Assembly: GCA_034435395.1 (NCBI GenBank)
Contig: DAOTXK010000387.1
Location: forward strand, 1 to 16,358
Length of the DNA: 16,358 nt
Origin: DAOTXK01 sp034435395
Lineage (GTDB): Bacteria; Chloroflexota; Anaerolineae; Aggregatilineales; Ch27
Reading direction: 5' to 3'
Part shown: positions 1 to 8,000 of the stretch, piece after piece
Layout of the letters: each line of letters starts with the position of its first letter
How positions within the stretch are numbered: the stretch's first letter is position 1
Notes under the pieces: generated by a model
What the model was told of the DNA's origin: nothing
The model's database searches: none
The model's input: only the letters and a program-made list of their open reading frames with translations
Made by a program: the position numbers and the translations under genes

Positions 1-1
1 A

Positions 2-502
2 ATCCTGACCGGGTTCATGGGCACGGGCAAAAGCACCGTCGGTCGCCTGGTGTCGGCCCGCCTGGGGTGGCCATTCGTGGACATGGACGACGAGATCGCG
101 CGCCGCGCCGGACAGTCGATCCCGGCGATCTTCGCCACCCAGGGAGAAGCTGCCTTCCGCCAGATGGAACGCGATCTTTGCCTGGAGCTGGCCGGGCGAC
201 GCGGGCTGGTCATCGCCACCGGCGGCGGAGCGCTGCTCGATCCGGGGAATCGGGCCGCCATGACCGCGGGCGGCGTCGTGATCTGCCTGACCGCCTCACC
301 GGAAGCGCTGGCGGCGCGCCTGCGGGGCACATCCGACCGGCCCCTGCTGGCTGCCGCCGATCCGGTCGAACGCATCCGGGAGTTGTTCGCCGCGCGCACC
401 GAGGCGTATGCCGCCCTGCCTCACCATCTGGATACCACCAGTCTTTCGCCCGAAGCGACTGTGGAGGCCGTGTTGGAGCTATGGGCCAGACACTCCACGT
501 AA
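2..502 (+). CDS. aroK: Shikimate kinase, 5'-truncated by the window edge
   Basis: Phosphorylates shikimate to shikimate 3-phosphate with ATP in the cytoplasmic shikimate pathway leading to chorismate and aromatic amino acids. The frame is open from base 2, where it reads ILTGFMGTGKST, a Walker A P-loop in the family's usual N-terminal position. The ATG at 17 therefore lies inside the P-loop and is not the real start, and a few residues are missing to the left. Further landmarks are DMDDEI (shikimate-binding Asp pair), the EAAFRQME segment, the ATGGGALL glycine loop and the lid-like SDRPLL. The visible 166 residues plus a short missing N-terminus match the usual length of about 170. The last 22 nt overlap aroB, which implies co-transcription and probable translational coupling. 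Function is very sure from motifs; the start is not visible. Confidence 0.95.
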   Translation: MLTGFMGTGKSTVGRLVSARLGWPFVDMDDEIARRAGQSIPAIFATQGEAAFRQMERDLCLELAGRRGLVIATGGGALLDPGNRAAMTAGGVVICLTASPEALAARLRGTSDRPLLAAADPVERIRELFAARTEAYAALPHHLDTTSLSPEATVEAVLELWARHST

Positions 503-1551
503 AAACACCGGACAGCAGTTATGACATCCTCTTCGAGCCGGGCGCGCTCAACCGGATGACGGCTATCCTGGCGGAGCGCGGGCTGATCAGTCAGGACGGT
601 CCCACGCCCCGCATCATCATCGGGACTAATGAGACCGTCGGCCCGCTTTACGGCCGCCCGCTCGCCGAACGTCTGCCGAACGCCGCGACCATCACCCTGC
701 CCGACGGCGAACAACACAAAACCCTGGAGACTGCCGCCGCCGTCTACAGCGAGGCGGCCCGGCTGGGCCTGGATCGGAAGGGGCTGGTCATGGCGCTGGG
801 CGGGGGTGTCATTGGGGACACTTTCGGCTTCATCGCCGCCACGTACATGCGGGGAGTACGGCTGGTGCAGGTCCCCACCAGTCTGCTGGCCATGGTTGAC
901 GCCAGCGTCGGCGGCAAAACCGCCCTTGACCTGCCCGAAGGCAAGAACCTGGTGGGGGCGTTCAAACAGCCAGCGCTGGTCGTGATCGACACCGACGTGC
1001 TGGCCACCCTGCCAGATGCGGAATGGCGCTGCGGGCTGGCCGAGGTCGTGAAACACGGCCTGCTCGCCGATCCCGCCCTGTTGGACCCCGACCTGCTCCG
1101 CCGAGAGCGCGCGGCAGAGTTCGTGCCCCGCGCTGTCAAAGTCAAAGTCGATATTGTGGAGGAGGACCCATTTGAGGAGAACATCCGCGCCTACCTCAAC
1201 CTGGGCCACACCTTCGCCCACGCCCTGGAACAGGTCAGCAGTTACGCCTGGAAACATGGCGAGGCCGTAGCCGTCGGGTTGGTGGCCGCCTCCCGACTCT
1301 CCGCCAGGCTGGGTCTGTGCGACCCCGAACTGCCCAATCAGATTGAATCCCTGCTGAAAACGTTAGGACTGCCCACGCGTCTGGGAACCTATCGCCCGGA
1401 GGCATTGTGGCAGGCGATGGCGACCGACAAAAAATGGCAGCACCGGCAGGCGCGCTTCGTCCTCTTGAAGGGGATCGGAAAACCGCTTATCATTAAAAAC
1501 ATAACACCGGACGATGTGATCGCCGTTCTGGCGGAACTGAGCGGCGCATGA
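481..1551 (+). CDS. aroB: 3-dehydroquinate synthase
   Basis: Converts DAHP to 3-dehydroquinate, the second shikimate-pathway step, using NAD and a divalent metal (usually zinc). The protein is 356 residues, the normal length. Visible signatures are the GGGVIGD nucleotide-binding loop, the PTSLLAMVDASVGGKT block, LPEGKNLVGAFKQP, and the three expected metal ligands Glu188 (in AEVVKHG), His243 (in NLGHTFAHALE) and His259 (in WKHGEAV). The frame stays open upstream to about base 67, but that stretch is a shadow of aroK. The ATG at 481, giving MGQTLHVKTP, matches the usual N-terminus. GGAGG at 463-467 lies 13 nt upstream and GGAG at 475-478 only 2 nt upstream, so ribosome loading is probably helped by coupling to aroK termination at 502. 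The stop overlaps the aroQ start. Confidence 0.97.
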   Translation: MGQTLHVKTPDSSYDILFEPGALNRMTAILAERGLISQDGPTPRIIIGTNETVGPLYGRPLAERLPNAATITLPDGEQHKTLETAAAVYSEAARLGLDRKGLVMALGGGVIGDTFGFIAATYMRGVRLVQVPTSLLAMVDASVGGKTALDLPEGKNLVGAFKQPALVVIDTDVLATLPDAEWRCGLAEVVKHGLLADPALLDPDLLRRERAAEFVPRAVKVKVDIVEEDPFEENIRAYLNLGHTFAHALEQVSSYAWKHGEAVAVGLVAASRLSARLGLCDPELPNQIESLLKTLGLPTRLGTYRPEALWQAMATDKKWQHRQARFVLLKGIGKPLIIKNITPDDVIAVLAELSGA

Positions 1552-1994
1552 CCGAATTCCTGATTCTGCATGGCCCCAACCTGAACCTGCTGGGACGGCG
1601 CGAACCCGAAATATACGGGTCGATGACCCTCGATCAGATCAACGACCGAATCAAGGATTATGCCATCCGCCAGGGTGTTGACGTACGCATCCAGCAGTCG
1701 AACCATGAAGGTGTGCTGATCGACTCGCTGCACCTGGCCCGCAACTGGGCAGCCGGGGTGGTCTTCAACCCTGGGGCGTATACCCATACTTCGGTTGCGC
1801 TGCGCGATGCCATCGCCAGCATAGACCTGCCCGTGGTCGAAGTTCACCTCAGCAATATCTACGCGCGCGAGCCTTTCCGCCATACCTCATTGCTGGCGCC
1901 GGTCTGCGTGGGCCAGATCAGCGGCTTCGGCTGGCGGAGCTACCTGCTGGCGCTGGACGCGCTGCTTGGCCAGCCGGGCATCCTGCGCCGCTGA
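1548..1994 (+). CDS. aroQ: 3-dehydroquinate dehydratase, type II
   Basis: Dehydrates 3-dehydroquinate to 3-dehydroshikimate by the type II mechanism; family enzymes are dodecamers. The 148-residue length is typical. Catalytic and binding residues fall where expected: Arg18 and Tyr23 in the flexible lid after GPNLNLLG, Asn74 in NPGAYTHTS, His80, His100 in EVHLSN, and Arg111 in REPFRHTS. The C-terminal GFGWRSYLLAL block is also characteristic. Each residue is one position below the well-known mycobacterial numbering, so the N-terminus is well supported. The ATG overlaps the aroB stop as ATGA, indicating translational coupling. With aroK and aroB this gives three shikimate enzymes in one operon; the remaining aro genes are presumably upstream of the window. 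Confidence 0.97.
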   Translation: MTEFLILHGPNLNLLGRREPEIYGSMTLDQINDRIKDYAIRQGVDVRIQQSNHEGVLIDSLHLARNWAAGVVFNPGAYTHTSVALRDAIASIDLPVVEVHLSNIYAREPFRHTSLLAPVCVGQISGFGWRSYLLALDALLGQPGILRR

Positions 1995-2021
1995 TCGACC
2001 TGCTTTGAGAAGCGAGGACTT

Positions 2022-2888
2022 ATGGCCCGGCCCTGCCAACCTCCCACCTTCGATCCCTTGCAGCCGGTCATGATCGTCATCCCGGCGGGTCCGTTCATTA
2101 TGGGGACGGACTCCCAGGAGGTGCGCCAACTCAGCCGCACGGCGCGCGGCAGCCGCCTGGAGTGGTATGCGCGCGAACAGCCCGCCCATACCCTCTACCT
2201 GCCGGACTACCAGATCGGGCGCTATCCCGTGACAGTGGCGGAGTTCGCCGTTTTTATGGAAGCGGACGGATACCAAAGGACGGATTTCTGGAGCGAGGCT
2301 GGCTGGCAATGGCGCACGCGCAACCGCGTCACCGCGCCGGAGTACTGGGACGACGAGCGATGGACGGGCGACCGCGCCTTCCCGATCGTCGGCGTCAGCT
2401 GGTACACGGCCCAGGCCTATTGTCAGTGGCTGCGCCACGAGACCGGTCTTCCCTATCGCCTGCCAAGCGAGGCCGAGTGGGAGAAAGCGGCGCGCGGCCC
2501 CGAAAGCAATCGATATCCATGGGGCAACCGCTGGGAACCCGGCTTCTGCAATGTCGCGTCGGCAACAGTTGACTCCTGGGACGAGCCGGGGCCAGCTACA
2601 CAAGACAAACTCATGCCTGTAGGCCGATTCTCGCCGCAGGGCGACAGCCCCTATGGCTGCGCCGACATGGCCGGCAACGTCTGGGAATGGTGCCAGTCGC
2701 CGCTGTGCCGCTATCCACTCTCGCTGGAAGCGCCGACTTCATCGCCAGACAACGTCACCGAGCCGCAGATCGTGCGCGGCGGATCGTGGTATCACGGCCC
2801 GGACGATGCGCGCTGCGCGGCCCGGTACTGCTACTACCCCCATGGACGGGACAACGTGGTCGGCTTCCGGCTGGCGCTGTCCTCCTGA
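2022..2888 (+). CDS. Formylglycine-generating-enzyme-like (SUMF1-fold) protein, catalytic cysteines absent
   Basis: A 288-residue protein that is almost entirely an FGE-sulfatase (SUMF1) domain. Family landmarks run in order: IPAGPFIMGTD near the N-terminus, YPVTVAEFAVFM, PIVGVSWYTAQAYCQWL, RLPSEAEWEKAARG, YPWGN, GNVWEWCQS, and a closing VRGGSW...NVVGFRLALS. True FGEs carry two catalytic cysteines a few residues after the GGS motif; here GGSWYHGPDD leads directly to RCAAR, so both are missing and sulfatase activation is unlikely. Related domains without them serve varied roles, such as C-type-lectin-like binding or other oxidative chemistry, so the role is open. No signal peptide is seen. The start at 2022 is supported by GAGGA at 2014-2018. 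It follows aroQ by 27 nt on the same strand and is probably in its transcript. Confidence 0.85.
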   Translation: MARPCQPPTFDPLQPVMIVIPAGPFIMGTDSQEVRQLSRTARGSRLEWYAREQPAHTLYLPDYQIGRYPVTVAEFAVFMEADGYQRTDFWSEAGWQWRTRNRVTAPEYWDDERWTGDRAFPIVGVSWYTAQAYCQWLRHETGLPYRLPSEAEWEKAARGPESNRYPWGNRWEPGFCNVASATVDSWDEPGPATQDKLMPVGRFSPQGDSPYGCADMAGNVWEWCQSPLCRYPLSLEAPTSSPDNVTEPQIVRGGSWYHGPDDARCAARYCYYPHGRDNVVGFRLALSS

Positions 2889-2895
2889 GGCTTCC

Positions 2896-2921
2896 GCCCT
2901 CGGCTCGCCACTGAAGAGGGC
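2896..2921. terminator. Possible shared hairpin between convergent genes
   Basis: The 39-nt gap between the stop of the SUMF1-like gene and the stop of the minus-strand adenosyltransferase contains GCCCTC (2896-2901) and its complement GAGGGC (2916-2921), separated by 14 nt. No T-run follows on either strand. Position between two converging stops suggests a transcript-end structure, but a 6-bp stem with a long loop is weak evidence. Confidence 0.3.
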
Positions 2922-2927
2922 CGATCC

Positions 2928-3476
2928 TCAAGGGCGCAGCGACCACCCGGTTTCGCTTTCTCCCGCGTGATGGTTGACCCAACGGGCGAGCGTGAATAAG
3001 AAGTCCGACAGACGGTTCAGGTAAACGATCGCCGTCGGGTTGATCACCTGTTCATCGCTTAACGCCACGACCACCCGTTCCGCCCGACGGCAGACCGTTC
3101 GTGCGACGTGTAATGCCGCCGCTGCCGGTGTCCCGCCGGGAAGGATAAAACCCCTCAGCGGTGACAGCTGTCCGTCCATCCGATCAATGGCCGCTTCCAG
3201 CGCCTGGATGGCGGAGGCGTCCAGCCGCACAGCCCGCCCTGCCGTTACGTCAGTCGGCGTCGCCAGGTCCGCCCCCAGATGAAACAGGGTATTCTGGATG
3301 GCCTCCAGCCATTCCGGCGCAGGCGCGGGCAGATCATAGGTGCGCACCAACCCCAGGAGTGAGTTCAGCTCGTCAACCGTGCCATATGCCTCCACCCGGC
3401 GATCACTCTTGCGGACCTGTCCCCCACCGAACAAGCTGGTGTCGCCGGTGTCGCCGGTTCTGGTATATATTTTCAT
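2928..3476 (-). CDS. pduO: ATP:cob(I)alamin adenosyltransferase, PduO type
   Basis: Transfers the adenosyl group of ATP to cob(I)alamin to make adenosylcobalamin, the cofactor of mutases, diol dehydratases and class II ribonucleotide reductase. The 182-residue protein has the full PduO N-terminal-type signature: KIYTRTGDTGDTSLFGGG, then RVEAYGTVDELNS, LRGFILPGG, the ATP- and subunit-contact helix ARTVCRRAERVVV, and LNRLSDFLFTLAR near the end. The frame is open to base 3500, but I place the start at 3476: it yields the canonical MKIYTRTGD N-terminus, and GAAGGA lies six bases upstream. No other cobalamin gene is in the window, so it stands alone. It is divergent from the glycosyltransferase and convergent with the SUMF1-like gene. 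The symbol denotes the family, not a propanediol pathway. Confidence 0.93.
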   Translation of the reverse strand: MKIYTRTGDTGDTSLFGGGQVRKSDRRVEAYGTVDELNSLLGLVRTYDLPAPAPEWLEAIQNTLFHLGADLATPTDVTAGRAVRLDASAIQALEAAIDRMDGQLSPLRGFILPGGTPAAAALHVARTVCRRAERVVVALSDEQVINPTAIVYLNRLSDFLFTLARWVNHHAGESETGWSLRP

Positions 3477-3507
3477 CAAGAATCCTTCGGCAATCGCCAA
3501 TACCTAT

Positions 3508-3536
3508 ACAATACATCGACAAAGAGTATAGCCCAA
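3508..3536 (-). promoter_or_regulatory. Candidate promoter for the adenosyltransferase gene
   Basis: On the minus strand, TTGGGC (3531-3536) and TATTGT (3508-3513) are separated by exactly 17 nt in the short AT-richer spacer between two divergent genes. This would start transcription near 3500, about 24 nt before the ATG at 3476. The matches to the housekeeping consensus are only 3/6 and 4/6, so support comes mainly from spacing and position. Confidence 0.35.
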
Positions 3537-4748
3537 ATGCCAGCCGGAATCGATGGCCCGTCGGACCAGGAGAACGCCCAGCCAAAAGTGCTGATGCTCG
3601 CGCTCAACGACCTCACCCATGACAGCCGTGTCCGGCGGGAAGCCCACGCCCTGGCCGAGGCAGGCTACGCGGTACACGTAACCGGCAGCCACGATGCTTC
3701 CAGCCCGCTGCCCGATCAGGAGCAGGTGGGCGGATGGTCGCTGGCGCGTTTCCGTTACCGCCCTGGCGTGCAGGCGCTACGGCGGCTCCCTGCTCTGGCT
3801 AGCCTCCGCCACGCCTGGCAGGCCATCGCCCTGATCCACCATTTGCGAAACCAGGAGGCCGCCATCCGGCACGCGCACGACTTCCCGGCGCTTGTTCTCC
3901 TGTGGCTGGCCAGACTCGGTCAGCGCAACCCCGGCCCGCTGGTCTACGACACGCACGAGCTTTACTTCCACCGCGCCGCCCCTCCCCGGCGGCCCTGGAA
4001 CCGCCTCCAGCGCTGGCTCGGCATCAACCTGGAAAGATGGCTGGCCTGCCGCGCCGACCTCATCCTCACCACCAGCCCCTATTTCGCCCAATTTTTGGCC
4101 CGCCAATGGCATATCCCACCGCCAACGGTCATCCTCAACGGCGCGACCGCCCCCGTGGACCATCCCGCCCTGCCCCGCCCAGCGGGGGCACGGCTGTGGC
4201 TGGTGCACACCGGCCACCTGATCGCGCGCGGAAGACGCCTGCCCGATCTGCTGGGCGGCCTGGCATCATCGCCCGACGACGTTCACCTGTCGTTTATCGG
4301 CGGCGGTCCCCAGGAAGGGGACCTGCGGGCGCTGGCCCGCGCCCTCAACCTGTCCAGGCGCGTTCACTTTGTCCCGCCGGTGCCGCCAGCGATGGTCAGC
4401 GCGGCCATTCGGGAGGCTGATGCGGCTGTCATCGCCTTTGACTCGTCATCCCCCGGTTACGCGCTGACCCTGCCCAACAAGCTGTTTGAGGCCATTGCCG
4501 CCGGACTCCCCGTGCTGGGGGCGGAAACGCCGGCCCTGTCCGATTTTTTCGCCGAGCATCCCGTCGGTCTCTTATGGAGACCCGGCGATCCCGCCGATCT
4601 GGCCCGCGCCATCGCCCGGCTGCGGGAGCCAGCGGCCCGCCGGCAGTGGCAACGTGCCGCACGGCAGGCGCAGTTGCGGGTGGGATGGCCCGCGCAGGCC
4701 TCTCGACTGGTGGCCAGTTATCGGCAGATCGCCCTGACCAGCCGTTAA
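3537..4748 (+). CDS. GT4-type (GT-B fold) glycosyltransferase
   Basis: A 403-residue cytoplasmic or membrane-peripheral glycosyltransferase of the GT4 / family-1 group, which moves a sugar from a nucleotide-activated donor to an acceptor such as a lipid, polysaccharide or protein. The N-terminal half opens with VLMLALNDLTHDSRVRREA..LAEAGY, the usual acceptor-side Rossmann start, and has YDTHELYF near residue 140. The C-terminal half has FIGGGPQEGDLRALA, and the donor-site segment LPNKLFEAIAAGLPVLG with its conserved Glu, followed by GLLWRPGDPADLARAI. The first Glu of the classical EX7E pair is not evident, as in other PNK-type members. No convincing Shine-Dalgarno precedes the ATG at 3537, and the family block begins only at residue 18, so GTG 3588 or ATG 3594 are possible starts. 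Substrate is unknown. It lies directly upstream of the giant surface-protein gene on the same strand. Confidence 0.85.
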   Translation: MPAGIDGPSDQENAQPKVLMLALNDLTHDSRVRREAHALAEAGYAVHVTGSHDASSPLPDQEQVGGWSLARFRYRPGVQALRRLPALASLRHAWQAIALIHHLRNQEAAIRHAHDFPALVLLWLARLGQRNPGPLVYDTHELYFHRAAPPRRPWNRLQRWLGINLERWLACRADLILTTSPYFAQFLARQWHIPPPTVILNGATAPVDHPALPRPAGARLWLVHTGHLIARGRRLPDLLGGLASSPDDVHLSFIGGGPQEGDLRALARALNLSRRVHFVPPVPPAMVSAAIREADAAVIAFDSSSPGYALTLPNKLFEAIAAGLPVLGAETPALSDFFAEHPVGLLWRPGDPADLARAIARLREPAARRQWQRAARQAQLRVGWPAQASRLVASYRQIALTSR

Positions 4749-4962
4749 CGTCCCTGGCGGCACTTACGGAACCCACACAACTCTGTAACAAAAATAGTAC
4801 GTTCGGTACCTTGCCCTAGAGACACAATACACCGGATAATGATATTTAGGCGGAATGTATCTTTTGACTGATTGGGAATCATCCACAATGATCGTTCCAC
4901 GCTTCACAGATATCACACGCGCAGGGTGCCTGCCGACGAAGTTGAGTTATTAGGGGGAAGTT
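4749..4962 (+). promoter_or_regulatory. AT-richer leader of the giant surface-protein gene
   Basis: A 214-nt gene-free stretch, visibly richer in A/T than its surroundings, between the glycosyltransferase stop and the giant gene. It holds a candidate promoter (4811-4840), a second weaker pair (TTGACT 4864-4869, AATGAT 4887-4892, 17-nt spacing), an imperfect hairpin (GGAATCAT 4875-4882 against ATGA 4888-4891 and TTCC 4895-4898), and a strong ribosome binding site, AGGGGGA at 4952-4958, four bases before ATG 4963. I see no clear terminator for the upstream gene and no riboswitch class I can name. If transcription starts near 4847, the 5' UTR would be about 115 nt and would include the hairpin. 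Confidence 0.5.
4811..4840 (+). promoter_or_regulatory. Candidate housekeeping-type promoter
   Basis: TTGCCC (4811-4816) and GATAAT (4835-4840) are separated by 18 nt. The -10 matches the consensus at 5 of 6 positions and the -35 at 3 of 6 or slightly better. It is the best such pair seen in the leader and points toward the giant gene. No experimental support is available. Confidence 0.45.
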
Positions 4963-5070
4963 ATGCCTGGGAAACACCTGCGGCGAGTCCTGATTCTGCT
5001 GTATGCCTCATCGCTTATCCTCAATATCTCCGGGCTGTTCGCGCCGGGTCTGCTGCTGCCGGCATATGCT
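4963..5070 (+). other. Sec signal peptide (residues 1-36 of the giant protein)
   Basis: Positive n-region with Lys4, Arg7 and Arg8, a hydrophobic core starting VLILLYASSLIL and continuing through LFAPGLLLP, then AYA at residues 34-36 as a type I signal-peptidase site with cleavage predicted before Ala37. There is no lipobox cysteine. This makes the modules extracellular. Confidence 0.88.
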
Positions 5071-8000
5071 GCCTCAACGGATTCATATGATCCCGACAGG
5101 CCAGCGGATGGCCAGCCGGACACATTTGGCGCGCCTCCCGGATGCCCCAACGACGACGTGATCGAACCTACCATCAACAACATCGGCACCTGGGTGCAGC
5201 AGCTCACCTCCCCTAACGGCACCTCCATCGCTCCCAACCCTGCCGGGGTGGATGCCGCGCCGACGGAAACCGTCACGTTTGAGGTGCGGATAGAAAACGG
5301 GGAAGTCGGCAGACCCGGTGGGGCCAGACCCGCTTACAACGTCTTCGGCGAACTGGTGATTAACCTGGCCGGGAACCCTGTGACGATCACGTTGCAGCAT
5401 GACGACTTCGATCAGTGGACCTGGCCGGGCACCGAACACCAGCTGCTGCCGGGGCAGGTCGCCGTGGGCATCGCCACCTATGTGGTCCCCATCACCTCCC
5501 TGACCCAGATCAGCTACCGGTTTAACGGCTGGGGAACCTATGACAACCCTGACCCGCAGCCGGATGTGTTGATCTGCGACCAGCAAGTCTCCAGCGCCCC
5601 TTCCTCGCCCGGACCCATCAACGTGATCGGCCCCGGCCTGGAGCTTTCGTTCACCGCCAGCCCGCCCAGCGCGGCAGTCGGCGATCCCATCAACTGGACG
5701 TTGACCATCACCAACCGGCGCTTCCTGGCGACGACGGTCTTCGTGGACGACCTTTACTTCGAGGCCCTTCCCTGCAATACCCTCGGCACCAATGAAGTCA
5801 CGCGCCAACTGGTCAGAGATGATGGCGCGACGGTGCCCGGCCCATCTGATCCGCTGACACTCAACCCGGCGGGAGCACCGGGCTCCGGCGCAGCAGCCAC
5901 TGCCAACTTCTCGTGCGACATGGACGAGAGTTATCCCAACCAGGTCACTAACACCGCCACGGTCCACGCCACCGCCGGGGGGAAAAGCGTCGATTTTCGG
6001 GCCAGTGTCAGCGTCAATAAACTCCTGCCATCCATCCGGGTCACCAAGTCGGCCAATGTGACGCAGGCCGCCGTCGGCGATGTGATCACGTATACCATCC
6101 GGGTGGAGAACGTCGGCAACCTGCAATTGAACAACGTCACCGTCGTGGACACCCTGGCCGGGCTGCTGGTCGGGGTTCCCAGCACGCTGTGCCCCGTCCC
6201 GGCGGGCGGCTGTGTGGGACCGTCGAGTTATACCCAGGATGTGCAGTATACTGTCCGCGCCGAGGACGCCGACCCGCTGATCAACATTGTGACGGCCTTT
6301 GGCGTCACCCCCAGCGGGAGTATCGTCACCAGCAACTGGACGGTCAGCGTCGACAAAACCAACCCGGCGGTACAGTTGGAGATCACGTCCGTCTCGCCAC
6401 CAGAGCAGTCCAGGGGCAATCCGGTGACCTACAACTACCGCGTCACCAACACCGGCCCCAGTGGACTGGTGAACCTGAGCCTGGACATCTGCAAAGAAAC
6501 CCCGACGGGTTGCGTCCTGATCGGGGATGACATCACCCTGGGCGCGACATCGCTGGCTTCCGGGGCCTCCACCACCGGCTCCTTCACCTATACCTTGCAG
6601 GCCGACGATCCGGACCCCTTCATCACCCGAACCACCGCCACAGCCACCACCACCGAGGGCGCGACCGTCCAGGACACCGCCACCGCCGTGGTCGATATCA
6701 CCAACGCCTTCCTGCGCGTCACCAAGACCCCGGATCGCTCCGTAGCCTTGCGCGGTGACACCATCACCTACACCATCACCATTGAAAACACCAGCGGCAC
6801 CACGCTGGACATCGTATCAATCACCGACAGCCTGCTGGGGGATATCACCAGCGCCATCCCGCCCGCCAACCGAACTATGAACGGCGGGGACAGCCGCACG
6901 ATCAATGTGCAGTACACCGTGACCGGCAACGACCCTGATCCCCTGCTTAACGCCGTGACTGTCCAGACGGACGATCCGTCCACGCCGGGCACCGCCAACG
7001 ATCCCCGGGACACCGCTTCGGCGGTGGTGGATATCAGCGATGCGCAGTTGTTCGTGACCGTCACCTCCACCCCGGCCCGCGAAATCGCGCCCGGCACGGT
7101 GGTGCCCCAGTACGCGGTGAACTTCACCAACGTGGGCCGCGTCACCATGACGGACATTGAAGGGACCTGGCAGATCGAGAACATGGTCCCGCCGCATACG
7201 CCGCAGCCGTTCCCCATCACCTTCCCCGGGGCCAGCGGCGTGCTCGCGCCTTTCCAGAGCGCCTCTGGCTCGTTCAGCCTCGGCCGCACGGTCTCCAGCA
7301 GCGATCCCGATCCGTTTATCGTCACCGTGCGCATCACGGGCCGGGACGACCAGAATAACCTGCGGACCTTCATCGGCGTGGCCCGATTGGACGTACTGGC
7401 CACCCAACTCCGCATCAGCAAGACCGCCAGCGCTTCCCGCGCCGCCGTCGGCGACAACGTGACCTACCGCTTTTATGTCGAGAACATCTCCGGCGGGCCG
7501 ATTGACAACGTCCGGGTGTCTGACCCTATCTGCTCGGAACCGACGGTCGCGCCGGGCAGTTGTGTCACCCACAGCACGCTGGGCACGCTGGTGATCCCCC
7601 TGAACCTCGATGACAACTGCGACGGCACGCCCTCAGGGGGGGGCGGCCCGGCGGAGGAACTCGACCTGCTCGTCGATCAGTGCGCCCTCGGCTCACTGGT
7701 CTACACCGTCCAGGCAACCGACCTTAACCTGACGAACCGCACGCGGGTTAATGAGGCTTCCGTGATCGGCACGATCGCCGGCATCGGCCAGGTGACCGAT
7801 GCCTCGTTCTGGGAGCTGGAGGTTTTCAACCCGCTGGTGGTGGAAAAGGTAGCGGACACCGCCGTGGCCACCGACGGGCAGAACGTTCAATACACCATCA
7901 CCACGCGCAACATCGGTGCCCAAAACGCCATCACCGGCGTGGTGGTGACCGACCCGCGCCTGAACCCCGGCAGTCCCGTCATCGCAACCTATGCGTCTCT

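Noticed and set aside
67..480. Upstream extension of aroB as an N-terminal domain
   Set aside because: The extension is Arg-rich out-of-frame translation of aroK. The aroB family N-terminus matches the ATG at 481.
421..1257. Minus-strand open frame opposite aroB
   Set aside because: aroB has every catalytic and metal-binding motif on the plus strand; the antisense product shows none.
2022..2888. Calling this gene an active formylglycine-generating enzyme
   Set aside because: Neither of the two catalytic cysteines expected after GGS is present.
3477..3500. Earlier start for the adenosyltransferase at 3500
   Set aside because: GAAGGA sits six bases before the ATG at 3476, and the family begins at MKIYTRTGD; the longer version would place its start upstream of that ribosome site.
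4871..4950. A known riboswitch in the giant gene's leader
   Set aside because: Only one imperfect hairpin is visible, and no consensus core of a class I can name was found.
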